Origin: Niastella vici
GTDB taxonomy: Bacteria > Bacteroidota > Bacteroidia > Chitinophagales > Chitinophagaceae
Direction: 5' to 3'
Assembly: GCF_002077945.1 (NCBI RefSeq)
Contig: NZ_LVYD01000044.1
Coordinates: 124,001-188,000, forward strand
DNA length: 64,000 bases
The translations under genes and the position numbers were made by a program. Of the stretch, positions 1 through 11,951 are shown piece by piece. Numbering within the stretch: position 1 is the stretch's first letter; each line of letters begins with the position of its first letter. Under the pieces are notes generated by a model. It had not been told where the DNA came from, did not search any database, and was given only the letters and a program-made list of their open reading frames with translations.

Positions 1-2
1 AT

Positions 3-299
3 TTAGGTGATTGTGCACTGGGCGCCCGCCAGGCAAATACCACAACAGCAGGCAATGGCAATGCGGCTGCCATCACTGTATTTCCCAACCCGGTCAATGA
101 AATGCTCACTATTCAGTTAGGGGCTTTGAACACGGGTGCGGTGATGCAGCTATACAACGGCAGTGGCGTATTGGTTAAAACAGAAAGACTGGTAACCAGC
201 ACTACCTTGCTTTCTGTAAAAACTTTGCCCGCAGGTATATACTATATAAGAATAAAGAATGGCGAAACTGTCAGTATGCACAAAATAGTGAAGCTTTAG
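3..299 (+). CDS. 3' end of a secreted protein with type IX sorting tail (partial)
   Basis: The reading frame is open from the left edge of the window, so the N-terminus and main domain lie outside. The visible 98 residues start with a Thr/Gly/Asn/Ala-rich linker. They continue into a Por_Secre_tail-type domain (T9SS type A): FPNPVNEML near visible residue 30, a central LYNGSGVLV strand, and the closing GIYYIRI...KIVKL. In this family the tail directs export through the type IX system and is cleaved at the surface. The cargo function cannot be told from this piece. It is followed by a strong hairpin, so it probably ends its transcription unit. Confidence 0.85.
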   Translation, partial: LGDCALGARQANTTTAGNGNAAAITVFPNPVNEMLTIQLGALNTGAVMQLYNGSGVLVKTERLVTSTTLLSVKTLPAGIYYIRIKNGETVSMHKIVKL

Positions 300-332
300 G
301 TAGTTGTTTTTTAGTGTTCGTTTTAAAAAATC

Positions 333-3617
<3,285 letters not shown>

Positions 3618-3775
3618 TATAATGACAACTAATCCCAAAATAAAAGACTGATAGAGAAATTTATTGGCGGCTTGTCCTGCCGATGAATGCTATTCGCCAC
3701 ATTAAATTTATATTTTACCACAATGTCAGCATAAGTAAAGGAAGAAAACCGACTTTTGCCTTTAAATTAACCAGC

Positions 3776-4843
3776 ATGGTTAAAAAGATGGAGCGTGGTG
3801 GTATAACAACCCATATTTTTTACTTTTTGCTTTTTCTTGTAGTGCCGGTGCTTGTATTTCCCCGGTTACCCGGTGAAACTTTTTTTGAGATCAACCGGCC
3901 ATTTGCACAGGATACCATGGCAAACTGTTTGCTGCTCGTTTTTTTTTACCTTAATTACTACATTTTAATACCCCGTTTCTTTTTCAGTAAACGCTACGCG
4001 GCTTATATATCATTCGCATTGCTTTCCCTGCTCATAGCGTTTTCATTGCCGCACCTGATCGTAAACTACCTACTCAGGGTGAAGGATTTTGACCACACTT
4101 TATTACCTCAAATCAATAATCATTTTCCGGGCCCCCCAGCTGATAGTTCGTCTCTTTTCTTTTTGGCCGAAGAGTTACGGCGTCACCTTTACCTGTTTTT
4201 TGCCGCTACTTTTTTCTCATTTCTTTTGAGAACGCGGGAACATTTATCGAAATTAAAAGAGGAGAAACTCAGTGCGGAGTTATCGTCGCTCAAGGCGCAG
4301 ATAAACCCTCATTTCCTTTTCAATACACTGAACAGCATTTATGTGTTATCAATAAAGAAAGATAATAAGGCCAGTGAGGCGATCGTTCATCTTTCGGGTT
4401 TGATGCGCTATGTAATTAAGGATGCCAATAATTATAAGATCCCTTTACAAAAGGAAATTGAATACATCTCGAATTATATCGAACTGCAAAAGGCCCGGTT
4501 GGGAAAAACCACCGATGTTCAATTCGAGTGTTCCGGCGATGCGGGCAATAAAGAAATTGCGCCATTGATATTGATCACCTGGATCGAAAATGCCTTTAAA
4601 TATGGCATTAACCCCAACATCGATGATTGTATTGTGGAAATAACCCTTCAGGTTACCGACACGGGATTGAGGTTATATGTATTTAATAAAAAAGTACAGC
4701 ATTCACTGAACACGGAAAGTACAGGGATTGGAATAAGCAATACAGGCGAAAGGCTAAAGCACCTTTATCCTGATAAACATGTTCTGCAAATCAGTGAAAA
4801 CAAGGAAACATATTCTATCATGCTTTCACTTCAATTAGTATGA
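3776..4843 (+). CDS. LytS-like sensor histidine kinase (His_kinase family)
   Basis: Membrane sensor of a two-component pair. I place the start at the ATG at 3776 (MVKKMERGG); the frame extends to 3683 but the extra 31 residues look non-coding. Four transmembrane segments fill roughly residues 12-150 (for example IFYFLLFLVVPVLVF). A short linker and the His_kinase motif LKAQINPHFLFNTLNS follow, with the phospho-acceptor His at 179, and then an ATP-binding part with an N-box near WIENAFKYG. There is no extracytoplasmic sensor domain. The stop overlaps the next start by 4 bp (ATGA), so kinase and regulator are made together. Confidence 0.88.
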   Translation: MVKKMERGGITTHIFYFLLFLVVPVLVFPRLPGETFFEINRPFAQDTMANCLLLVFFYLNYYILIPRFFFSKRYAAYISFALLSLLIAFSLPHLIVNYLLRVKDFDHTLLPQINNHFPGPPADSSSLFFLAEELRRHLYLFFAATFFSFLLRTREHLSKLKEEKLSAELSSLKAQINPHFLFNTLNSIYVLSIKKDNKASEAIVHLSGLMRYVIKDANNYKIPLQKEIEYISNYIELQKARLGKTTDVQFECSGDAGNKEIAPLILITWIENAFKYGINPNIDDCIVEITLQVTDTGLRLYVFNKKVQHSLNTESTGIGISNTGERLKHLYPDKHVLQISENKETYSIMLSLQLV

Positions 4844-5541
4844 TCAAAGCAATAACAGTAGATGACGAACCATTGGCGCTTGAATTAATTGAAGCATTCT
4901 GCAAAAATTTCGATTTCCTTCAATTTGAAAAGGGATTCACCAATACGGATACAGCATTTAAATATATTGAGAAAAACCCCGTTGATCTGTTATTTCTTGA
5001 TATTAATATGCCCGCCGAATCGGGCGTAAGTTTTTACAAATCACTGCCGCATAAACCCATGCTGATATTTACCACTTCTTACAGTGAGTACGCATTGGAA
5101 AGTTATGAGTTGAACGCTGTTGATTATTTACTAAAACCATTTACTTTAAGCCGGTTCGAAAAGGCAGTTACTAAAGCCTGTGAATTATATAACCTGGTTC
5201 ATAATGCCACCGCTTCGGAAAGATCAAAGTGTATAATGCTCAAAGTTGAACATGGCACGGTAAAAGTTATCCTCGACAATATATTATTTATTGAAGGACT
5301 GGATAATTATATTAAAATACACGTGCACAACCAATCGCCCGTGGTAGTGCGGTTAACAATGAAGGCGTTGCTTGAAAAACTGAATGAGAAAGAATTTATC
5401 AGGGTGCACCGTTCGTACATCGTGCCGGTAAACCGCATTGAATCGTTTAAGCAAAAAATCATCACCATCGCCGGTGAAGAAATACCCGTAGGAAAAAATT
5501 ATGAAGACCAGTTGAAGACTCTTTTCAATCCTAATATTTAA
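4840..5541 (+). CDS. LytTR-family response regulator
   Basis: Cognate partner of the kinase just upstream. Residues 1-120 form a receiver domain with the acidic pair VDDE, the phospho-acceptor Asp54 in FLDINMP, and the LLKPF lysine. Residues ~128-233 form a LytTR DNA-binding domain (FIEGLDNYIKIH, then IRVHRSYIVPVNRIESF). Proteins of this type bind tandem direct repeats, but none was recognised in the flanking DNA. The 233-residue length is standard. Its targets are unknown; the lipoprotein gene 140 bp downstream is one candidate by position only. Confidence 0.92.
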   Translation: MIKAITVDDEPLALELIEAFCKNFDFLQFEKGFTNTDTAFKYIEKNPVDLLFLDINMPAESGVSFYKSLPHKPMLIFTTSYSEYALESYELNAVDYLLKPFTLSRFEKAVTKACELYNLVHNATASERSKCIMLKVEHGTVKVILDNILFIEGLDNYIKIHVHNQSPVVVRLTMKALLEKLNEKEFIRVHRSYIVPVNRIESFKQKIITIAGEEIPVGKNYEDQLKTLFNPNI

Positions 5542-5685
5542 GTGGTTAAAATCATTTCACCCCAAATTCGATATCGTTTGCCACATGGCAACTGCTTTCG
5601 TTAAACACGACACCTTTTTTGTACTCTAAGTAATGGTTACTGTTTTTTTTTGAAATCACATTTTTTTTTGACTAAACCAACCATT

Positions 5686-7098
5686 ATGAAGGGAAAGTTC
5701 GTATTGTTATTTTCATCGGTATTGCTGACGATAGCAGGTTTTATTGCCTGTAAAAAAGACAGCAGTGATAGCAGTAGTTCCGGCAGCAGCGCCACCGTTA
5801 CAGCCCTAAACTGTTCTTCTGCAACATTTTCGGCAACTGCCACCATTAATGTGGCATACCAGGCAACAGCCACTGTTCCATATACCGGTGGCAATGGAGT
5901 AAGTTACTCAGCAGGGTCGGCCATTTCATCAACAGGGGTTACAGGTTTAACGGCAACACTTGCATCAGGTACCCTGGCAAGCGGTGCAGGCAACCTTACT
6001 TACGCCATCAGCGGTACCCCCACTTCGTCGGGCACTGCTGTATTTGCTATTTCGTTCGGCGGTCAGTCATGTTCATTAAGTTTAACAGTAAATGCAGCCG
6101 CTACAACTACAGATTGTTCTTCAAAAACGGGCATAGAAAAAATTCTTTGCCTTATTGACAATGTAAAGGCGACACTTAGTTCTTCGCAAATATCTTCAAT
6201 GCAAATAAGTTACACGCTTGCTTCTGCCGAAAAATGGTCCAACTTCCCTGATGCTATTTATGGTAACAGGATTGGTTTGAAGCTTAGCGGATTAAGCACT
6301 ACCCAAAAAACAGCCATATTAGCTTTATTGCAGGCAGTATCCGGATCAGGCAGTAATGAGGGGTATGACGAATTAGTACAATTGTTAGCTGCGGATAATT
6401 ATCTTGGCGGCAGTGACTATGGTGAAAGTAATTACCATATTTGTATCTTAGGTACCCCATCTGCAAGCGGTACTTTCGAGATCTATTTTGGTGGGCATCA
6501 CACACAACTTTCTAACACGTATATAAATGGTACATTAGTAGGCGGCACACCATCTTTCAGAGGTGTAGAGCCTTGTACATATGGTACCTCTACCTCTTTC
6601 TCTGCAGCGGTAAATAGCAGCAGTACTGCAACCAGCATTATACCAATGAATCAGGAAGCAGCGGCACTCTCGGCTTTACTTACCGGCCTTAGCAGCACCA
6701 ACCTGGCTACAGCAAAACAAAGTACTACATTTAGTGATTTGGTATGCGGACCACAAGTGGATTGGAGTTTCCCTACTACCAAATTGGGTGTAAAAGGCAG
6801 CAGTTTATCGTCGTCGGAACAGGCATTATTATTAGCGGCAATTAATACTTATGTAAACGACCTTGATGCTGCCAGTGCATCAACATTCCTCACCCTATAC
6901 ACTAATGAATTAAGTGATACTTATGTTGCTTATTCCGGTACTACGGGGCTTATCACTAAGTACGATTATATAAGAATAGATGGCCCTCACGTATGGATTG
7001 AATACTCTGTAGGTAGCGGTGTAGTATTGAGCAACCCGGCCACACACCCGCATTCTGTATGGAGGGATAGGTCTTACGATTATGGTGGAACTAAATAA
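5686..7098 (+). CDS. DUF3500 lipoprotein
   Basis: Start taken at the ATG at 5686, which gives a clean lipoprotein signal: MKGKFVLLFSSVLLTIAGF followed by the lipobox Cys in FIACKKD. The frame runs upstream to 5650 but without a signal peptide. After a Ser-rich spacer, residues ~40-155 look like an immunoglobulin/putative-binding fold. Residues ~165-470 match the DUF3500 pattern: YFGGHHTQ, then FRGVEP, a CGPQVDW segment, and near the end YIRIDGPHVWIEYS and HSVWRDRSYDYGG. The enzymatic role of DUF3500 is not established. The protein is probably anchored in the outer membrane. Confidence 0.82.
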   Translation: MKGKFVLLFSSVLLTIAGFIACKKDSSDSSSSGSSATVTALNCSSATFSATATINVAYQATATVPYTGGNGVSYSAGSAISSTGVTGLTATLASGTLASGAGNLTYAISGTPTSSGTAVFAISFGGQSCSLSLTVNAAATTTDCSSKTGIEKILCLIDNVKATLSSSQISSMQISYTLASAEKWSNFPDAIYGNRIGLKLSGLSTTQKTAILALLQAVSGSGSNEGYDELVQLLAADNYLGGSDYGESNYHICILGTPSASGTFEIYFGGHHTQLSNTYINGTLVGGTPSFRGVEPCTYGTSTSFSAAVNSSSTATSIIPMNQEAAALSALLTGLSSTNLATAKQSTTFSDLVCGPQVDWSFPTTKLGVKGSSLSSSEQALLLAAINTYVNDLDAASASTFLTLYTNELSDTYVAYSGTTGLITKYDYIRIDGPHVWIEYSVGSGVVLSNPATHPHSVWRDRSYDYGGTK

Positions 7099-7186
7099 AG
7101 ATGAACGCAATTAATGACTTGTTGTAGCATATAACTGCGCCTGTTTACAGGTGCGGTTATATACTTAAAAATTAATTTAGCATTTC

Positions 7187-8458
7187 ATGAACCGTGGTGT
7201 TTTAATATTTTTACTTTCGCTTTTGCACTTCTTCTCATCCGCACACCCGATGCCTGGCTCGGTAGTAAGTCTTTCCGTGATGGAGAACAGTATTGCTGGT
7301 GAGGCGAAAATGTCCCTGCTTGATTTGGAAGCTGCATTGAAATTGGAGTTGAGTGATACGCTTAACGTCAACACGCCCTTTTTTATGGATTATTTTCGCC
7401 AGCATATAAAAGCATACAGTGGGAAGGAATTATGGACTACGTCTGTTGACAGTGTGGGCATCACAACCGAAATGGACGTTAATGTAGGCAAATACCAGGA
7501 AGTGCTTATCTGGTTTACAATGACCCCACCACAAACTAAAAGCCTTCGAAATTTTCTATTTAACTACGATGTGATTATACATCAGGTAATAACGCACAAG
7601 ATATTGGTGTATTTAAAAAGCGATTGGAAGAATGGTATACACTCAGAAGAGGAAAGCAGGCCTTTAGGTACAATATATACCAATTTCATGATTGGAGCCG
7701 GTGAGTACCAGCCGCTTAACGTGAGTCTTGAAGATGGAAGCTGGTGGAAGGGTTTTAAAGATATACTGAATTCAGGAATGCAACATATTAAAGAAGGTAC
7801 AGACCATTTATTGTTTTTAATTGTATTGTTACTGCCGGCCACACTTTTAAAAAACGGAAGGCAATGGGGGAAATATGGCGGACTGAAATATAGTGTTTCC
7901 CGTTTATTAAAAATCGTAACTGCTTTTACCATCGGGCATTCCATTACTTTGCTGATCGGTGCATTGGGATGGGTGCATTTGCCATCTCAGCCTGTTGAGA
8001 TCTTAATTGCCATTTCGATTTTGGTTTCTGCCGTTCATGCTATTTATCCTGTTTTTCCCGGCAAAGAAATGTATGTGGCTGCAGGTTTCGGGCTCATTCA
8101 CGGGCTTGCTTTTGCGGGCGTTTTATCGGGCATGAACCTCAGCGCCGGCACGCTGGCCGCAAGTATCCTTGGCTTTAATATCGGCATTGAGCTGATGCAA
8201 CTGTTTATTATTGCCATGATCATTCCCTGGCTGGTATTGTTAAGCCACACATCGATTTATAAGTGGGTGCGTATCACCGGAGCAATATTAGCGGCAATTG
8301 CAGCGCTGGCCTGGATCATAGAACGAAGCTCAGGCAAAGGCAACTTTATAACCGGCTTCGTTGAAAGAGGCGCGCAATACAGCCTTTGGGTAATTGTTTC
8401 ACTGGCTGTTTTTTCCATAATAGTTTATAAAAGAAGAGTTGTAAGTTCTAAGTTTTGA
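7187..8458 (+). CDS. HupE/UreJ-family integral membrane protein
   Basis: 423 residues with an N-terminal signal-like segment (LIFLLSLLHFFSSAHP), then a ~170-residue extracytoplasmic domain. A C-terminal membrane half carries the HupE/UreJ_2 signatures GTDHLLFLIVLLLP, GHSITLLIG, ISILVSAVHA and GLIHGLAFAG. The conserved His and Asp residues in these helices are thought to bind nickel or another divalent metal. About seven helices fill residues 190-418. Related proteins are annotated as nickel-permease-like, but no hydrogenase or urease gene lies nearby, so the substrate is open. It is apparently monocistronic, 88 bp after the DUF3500 gene. Confidence 0.8.
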   Translation: MNRGVLIFLLSLLHFFSSAHPMPGSVVSLSVMENSIAGEAKMSLLDLEAALKLELSDTLNVNTPFFMDYFRQHIKAYSGKELWTTSVDSVGITTEMDVNVGKYQEVLIWFTMTPPQTKSLRNFLFNYDVIIHQVITHKILVYLKSDWKNGIHSEEESRPLGTIYTNFMIGAGEYQPLNVSLEDGSWWKGFKDILNSGMQHIKEGTDHLLFLIVLLLPATLLKNGRQWGKYGGLKYSVSRLLKIVTAFTIGHSITLLIGALGWVHLPSQPVEILIAISILVSAVHAIYPVFPGKEMYVAAGFGLIHGLAFAGVLSGMNLSAGTLAASILGFNIGIELMQLFIIAMIIPWLVLLSHTSIYKWVRITGAILAAIAALAWIIERSSGKGNFITGFVERGAQYSLWVIVSLAVFSIIVYKRRVVSSKF

Positions 8459-8558
8459 ATCTGGGCGGAATCTCGAAAAAAAAGACTGTCAGTAAGGGCT
8501 TTTTTTTGTTTGTATGATGGATCTACTTTCTTCAGATCACCTTTAAAAAGGATCCCGC

Positions 8559-8574
8559 TCCCGGCGAGCCGGGA
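8559..8574 (-). terminator. Intrinsic terminator of the amidase gene
   Basis: TCCCGG and CCGGGA pair around a CGAG loop. Read on the minus strand, a short GC-rich stretch and then TTTTT follow. It lies just beyond the amidase stop codon. Confidence 0.6.
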
Positions 8575-8601
8575 CCTGCAATTCCAGCGTCAACGCTCTG
8601 G

Positions 8602-9168
8602 TCATTTGGCAGTACAATCCTTGTATTCCGCTACAATATCCCTGAGTAGTTTTTTATAAGTGCGGCGGCTATGTGCCAGGCCCGTAACCGGGTCTGTTTT
8701 TCGTTTCGGGTCCAGTATGAAATGACCTACAACATCCCGTGAAGGATCGAGCCCGAATGTGAAACAGCATTTGGCCAGCACCCACAGGTACTTTTTATAA
8801 GCCAGGCCGGCATCGATATTCCTGCCGAAACAATACTCTATTCCTATGGCCGCATCATTGGCATTTACGCCATAAAGCCCATTGTCTTTGGGAACGTTGT
8901 ACAGCACATGCCAGGCTTTTTCGGGCTTACCGGTGAGGGCCGGAACGCATTCGATGATCTGCTTATCGTCGACGAAAATATGCGCCGACGCGCTCTCCAC
9001 ATCTTTTGACCGCATGTAATATGCTACATTGTCCAATGCAGTGGAATCGGGATTGCCCGTGTCGTGGGCTACAAGAAACCGGATGGGTGCAGCGATGAGC
9101 CCCGGCCTCCTTTTCGAAGGTTGGGGAAGGTAGCGGGGCGTAATGGTATATTTTTCCCTGAAAGGCAT
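8602..9168 (-). CDS. N-acetylmuramoyl-L-alanine amidase (Amidase_2 / endolysin-like)
   Basis: 188-residue peptidoglycan amidase of the T7-lysozyme/PGRP fold. Expected zinc ligands are the His in FLVAHDTG and the His in VVGHFILDP, with the third ligand position in KTDPVTGL. A middle SAHIFVDD segment and the AAIGIEY core strand fit the fold. There is no signal peptide, which suits a phage-type endolysin released by a holin. The gene upstream is a small two-helix membrane protein, so the pair looks like a lysis cassette. It could instead be a cell-wall recycling amidase. Confidence 0.85.
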   Translation of the reverse strand: MPFREKYTITPRYLPQPSKRRPGLIAAPIRFLVAHDTGNPDSTALDNVAYYMRSKDVESASAHIFVDDKQIIECVPALTGKPEKAWHVLYNVPKDNGLYGVNANDAAIGIEYCFGRNIDAGLAYKKYLWVLAKCCFTFGLDPSRDVVGHFILDPKRKTDPVTGLAHSRRTYKKLLRDIVAEYKDCTAK

Positions 9169-9221
9169 AACGTTTGCGATTTATTGTGAAAATTTTTTAT
9201 CAATCTGCCTGGTGTTTTAAA

Positions 9222-9245
9222 AGGGGCCCGCCAGAACGGGCCCCT
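9222..9245 (-). terminator. Strong terminator between holin-like gene and amidase
   Basis: AGGGGCCCG and CGGGCCCCT form a perfect 9-bp GC-rich stem around CCAGAA. On the minus strand it is followed by TTTTAAAA. It would end the transcript of the holin-like gene before the amidase, so the amidase is either read through or has its own promoter. Confidence 0.75.
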
Positions 9246-9264
9246 GGGTATCACTATCCCATCC

Positions 9265-9480
9265 CTATTCCTCTTCATAGAGTACCGCCGATTGGCTAAC
9301 GGCGCCCATTACGGTACCGGCTACAACCAGGTAACCTGCCACGTCGGTAATGATCGTTGGCAGCACTACATGCGATTCAAACACCGCCGCGCTTACTGCC
9401 GCCAGCGTAACACCTATGTTACGAAGTGTTATGAAAAACTTCGGTGTGGAATCCTGCATCCTGTTCATGATCTTCTTCAT
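9265..9480 (-). CDS. Small two-helix membrane protein, holin-like
   Basis: 71 residues with a basic N-terminus (MKKIMNRMQD), two hydrophobic stretches at ~18-38 and ~44-64, and an acidic end (LYEEE). Size, topology and position next to an amidase suggest a holin, but I recognise no named family. The start is the ATG at 9480, preceded on the minus strand by an A-rich leader. If not a holin, it may be a small stress membrane protein. Confidence 0.55.
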   Translation of the reverse strand: MKKIMNRMQDSTPKFFITLRNIGVTLAAVSAAVFESHVVLPTIITDVAGYLVVAGTVMGAVSQSAVLYEEE

Positions 9481-9549
9481 AATGAAAGGTTGTGGTTAAT
9501 AAATAACAACACTTTCTACTAACCAGCCGCTATAACCGCGCCTGTGTAA

Positions 9550-9597
9550 CTTACCGGCCGGGGCCTCCCGACGCGTCGGGAGCCCGGGTTGGTAAGG
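9550..9597. repeat. Long imperfect inverted repeat in a 404-nt gene-free stretch
   Basis: CTTACC at 9550 pairs with GGTAAG at 9597. The centre 9565-9582 is an exact 18-bp palindrome (CTCCCGACGCGTCGGGAG). The rest of 9481-9884 holds a second hairpin with 9-bp arms (GCAGGTATG 9609-9617 / CATACCTGC 9634-9642) and a distant pair (CAGTTACCG 9777-9785 / CGGTAACTG 9874-9882). No coding signal was seen there. No T-tract follows the main repeat on either strand, so it looks more like an intergenic repeat element or structured RNA than a simple terminator. Confidence 0.55.
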
Positions 9598-9884
9598 TTT
9601 GCCTAAAGGCAGGTATGGAAGCTTCAACATATGCATACCTGCGTTTGGCAAACAGGCGAATAGGATAGGGGGCTTACCGGCAACTGATGAATGCGGGCTT
9701 CAGTTGATTGGCTGCTGTAACAACAGGAGCCGTTCCCTTATGGGAGGTAAGCCGTTCATGGTTGCCGCCTGGTTGCCAGTTACCGTGTACCGGTTGCCGG
9801 GCCCTTTATGCGGAATGCCGGCCTGTATTCAAGCTGCCATAAATTTGAGCCCTGGGAACAGGAAACTGGTAACCGGTAACTGAC

Positions 9885-10874
9885 CTACGCCGCCTTATCT
9901 ACCAAAACGATGCTGGTAGCATTGAATTCACCCGATTTCAGCGCATAGCTGCGGGTATTCACCTTTTGATAATACTCGATGCCCAGCACCACCACTACCG
10001 TATCCTTGCTATTGGCCGGCAATGCCAGTGTAAGGGTTATAGCTTGCGTGGGATCGGTGTTATATGGTAATTCAGCAGTTCCCTGCATGGCGTACTCGTA
10101 CTGCTCGGTGTCGAAGTTGACAGTGGCGGCTGCTGTCACGATCCTGAAATGGGTGGTGCCCCTGGCCTGCTGCACCATGTTACGGGGTACAAAAGCTGGA
10201 ATATTTACGGTTACCTCTCCCGACACACGATTGTAACTCACGGGGCAGCGCACAAACAGGGAATCTGTAATGCCTGCCCGTACATTGAAATGGAAGTTGT
10301 GCAGTTGCTGCAGGTCGCCATTGTTCACCGTACGTGCGCCCCTTTCATTTACCGGGTCGGTAGTTATGATGCGGGACGCTACCTTCAACAGGCGCGCCTG
10401 GGTGACCTTATCCTTCGCATTGATGGTTACATCGCGGAAGATGGTGCGCAGGAGTTTAGCGGCTTTCCCGGCGCGCGTAAACTCTGCCATATTCTCCCTG
10501 GTACGTTCAAAAGCTGAATCATTCTTGATTCTGTCTGCGGATGTTCCGCCAGACGATGTTGTTTTTGCCATTGTTTTAGTTTTTGAATTTGAATTAATAA
10601 TTGGTTGACCGGTATAACCAAAAGCATTTTTATGAAGGAAGGGCGCACCCTGATAGGTACCGCCCCAGATGTTACTGGAATGGGTGTTAGACTGCCTGGA
10701 TATTCTCTGGACATGGTCTAAGGATTGTCTGAAGATGCTCATGCAGGAGTAGAGTTCCTGTAGGATCCCTGTAGGGTCCGGGTACAGTATGTAGGCCATC
10801 AGGCTACCAGTATCAGACAATACCGGTACCATTACGTTACCATCTGCGCCGGCTATATTGAAAGTGTTTGTCAT
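9885..10874 (-). CDS. Unknown conserved-looking protein beside the lysis genes
   Basis: I do not recognise a named family. The frame from the ATG at 10874 gives 329 residues. The part from the internal ATG at 10571 (MAKTTSSGGTSADRIKN) onward, 228 residues, has the most protein-like composition. It contains a basic segment (FTRAGKAAKLLRTIFR) and a C-terminal beta-rich region (TVVVVLGIEYYQKVN). The upstream 101 codons are open without a stop, which is unlikely by chance, but the DNA just before 10571 is A-rich like a leader. A -7-like element at 10895-10902 supports the upstream start. No signal peptide or membrane segment is seen. Confidence 0.6.
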   Translation of the reverse strand: MTNTFNIAGADGNVMVPVLSDTGSLMAYILYPDPTGILQELYSCMSIFRQSLDHVQRISRQSNTHSSNIWGGTYQGAPFLHKNAFGYTGQPIINSNSKTKTMAKTTSSGGTSADRIKNDSAFERTRENMAEFTRAGKAAKLLRTIFRDVTINAKDKVTQARLLKVASRIITTDPVNERGARTVNNGDLQQLHNFHFNVRAGITDSLFVRCPVSYNRVSGEVTVNIPAFVPRNMVQQARGTTHFRIVTAAATVNFDTEQYEYAMQGTAELPYNTDPTQAITLTLALPANSKDTVVVVLGIEYYQKVNTRSYALKSGEFNATSIVLVDKAA

Positions 10875-10894
10875 GGTGATCTGTTTTATGATCA

Positions 10895-10948
10895 CAAAGC
10901 TGGGGCGTTTGCGCGGAACGATTTACCAAGGTGTTACCAACTTGGTAA
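10895..10948 (-). promoter_or_regulatory. Promoter with overlapping palindromic operator
   Basis: CAGCTTTG (minus strand, 10895-10902) fits the TAnnTTTG element at 7 of 8 positions. About 30 nt upstream lies the exact 15-bp palindrome TTACCAACTTGGTAA (10934-10948), with an extra half-site TTTACCAAG at 10922-10930. The palindrome covers the -33 region, a typical repressor position. The same 15-bp palindrome recurs at 11057-11071. Confidence 0.55.
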
Positions 10949-10985
10949 AGATTTATTTTTGCAACAGATCTTTAAAAATTGCAAC

Positions 10986-11028
10986 AAAAAAGGTATGCAT
11001 GAAGTAGTTTACTACAGCAATGCATACC
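10986..11028 (-). terminator. Intrinsic terminator after the RteC-like gene
   Basis: GGTATGCAT (10992-11000) pairs with ATGCATACC (11020-11028), and inside it GTAGT pairs with ACTAC. On the minus strand the stem is followed directly by TTTTTTG. It separates the RteC-like gene from the gene at 9885-10874. Confidence 0.75.
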
Positions 11029-11053
11029 CGCTCATACAAAATATTTTTGAATT

Positions 11054-11074
11054 AATTTACCAACTTGGTAAATT
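11054..11074. promoter_or_regulatory. Second copy of the TTACCAACTTGGTAA palindrome
   Basis: The 15-bp core at 11057-11071 is identical to the copy at 10934-10948, and here the symmetry extends 3 bp further on each side. It lies between the RteC-like stop codon and its terminator, where a promoter operator would not be expected. It may be a roadblock, a second site for DNA looping 123 bp away, or a site-specific recombination or resolution site. Confidence 0.5.
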
Positions 11075-11084
11075 AAAATTTCAC

Positions 11085-11951
11085 CTATTTCAGTTGATCT
11101 AACTGGTCTAAATACCTGACAAGACCAATCTTCAATTCATCGAGATACTTAGTGACGTTGATTTTTCGTTCCCGAATTTGGAAAAAAGTATGTGAGTGAT
11201 TCCGGAGGTTTACCTGCAACACATCCGACAAGAGATCCATTATGTCCTTTATAGAAGCTCTGCCATTGTTGAAAAAACCTGCGGCATGCAAGGCATAGCC
11301 CAATTCCACCACATCGGTCCTGGAAGCAGTACATTGAAGCGTTTCAGCAGCAGGCCGGGAAGCAGTGACCCCGCATAGCGGGGCTGGCTCAATGAGTTTG
11401 GGTGAAGGGTTCAACATCCCATCCACATATTTCATCAACAGCTCATAGGCCATCAGCTCGGCCAGCTTTCCATCGCCGCTGGTAGAGAAGAGGCTATCAA
11501 AATGATTAACTTCCGGACAAATTCGCCAATCATATTGCCCCCGTACAAAATACAGTTCATCATGATGGGTTGAACCATTACGGTAGTATGAATAAAAATG
11601 ATCGTTATCAGTAAAATAACGGGCAATATCATGCAGTTCCTTTTCCAACCGCTCTTTTGCCAATAGTCCGCTGCCATTAAAATAACCAATGTGCAGGCGA
11701 TAAATTTTTTGATAATAGATATACCGCGCCATCACCACAGGCTTTACCTGCTTGAAAAAATAGATCTCGCAATCCCTGCCGGGAAAGGAACTTTGCATCA
11801 CCCATTGCCTGAGCTCCAGCAGGCTTTCCTCACAAATACGGATACATGTTTCCAGCCGGGCCGGCCAACCGGTTTCCCGGGCTTCGGCATCCTGTAAACG
11901 CAGCTGCCATGATTGCAGCAATTCCTCAAATGTTGATTGAAAGGCGGGCAT
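11085..11951 (-). CDS. RteC-family protein
   Basis: 288 residues. The C-terminal third matches the RteC domain pattern (LGYALHAAGFFNNGRASIKDIMDLLSD, then FFQIRERKINVTKYLDELK). The N-terminal part is helical and Tyr-rich (IYRLHIGYFNGSG). RteC of the Bacteroides conjugative transposon CTnDOT is a DNA-binding activator of the excision operon. Stand-alone chromosomal RteC-domain proteins are common in Bacteroidota and mostly uncharacterised. Here it lies upstream of the unknown gene and lysis-like genes on the same strand, so it may regulate that patch. No integrase or mobilisation gene is visible. Confidence 0.8.
   Translation of the reverse strand: MPAFQSTFEELLQSWQLRLQDAEARETGWPARLETCIRICEESLLELRQWVMQSSFPGRDCEIYFFKQVKPVVMARYIYYQKIYRLHIGYFNGSGLLAKERLEKELHDIARYFTDNDHFYSYYRNGSTHHDELYFVRGQYDWRICPEVNHFDSLFSTSGDGKLAELMAYELLMKYVDGMLNPSPKLIEPAPLCGVTASRPAAETLQCTASRTDVVELGYALHAAGFFNNGRASIKDIMDLLSDVLQVNLRNHSHTFFQIRERKINVTKYLDELKIGLVRYLDQLDQLK

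Noticed and set aside
9599..9883. 94-codon plus-strand open frame in the gap 9481-9884
   Set aside because: Covers inverted repeats and has no domain or leader signal.
10427..10714. 95-codon minus-strand open frame
   Set aside because: Out of frame with the better-supported gene at 9885-10874 and without recognisable features.
9885..11951. Integrated conjugative element suggested by the RteC-like gene
   Set aside because: No integrase, relaxase, Tra genes or direct-repeat attachment sites were seen; RteC-domain proteins are also common outside such elements.
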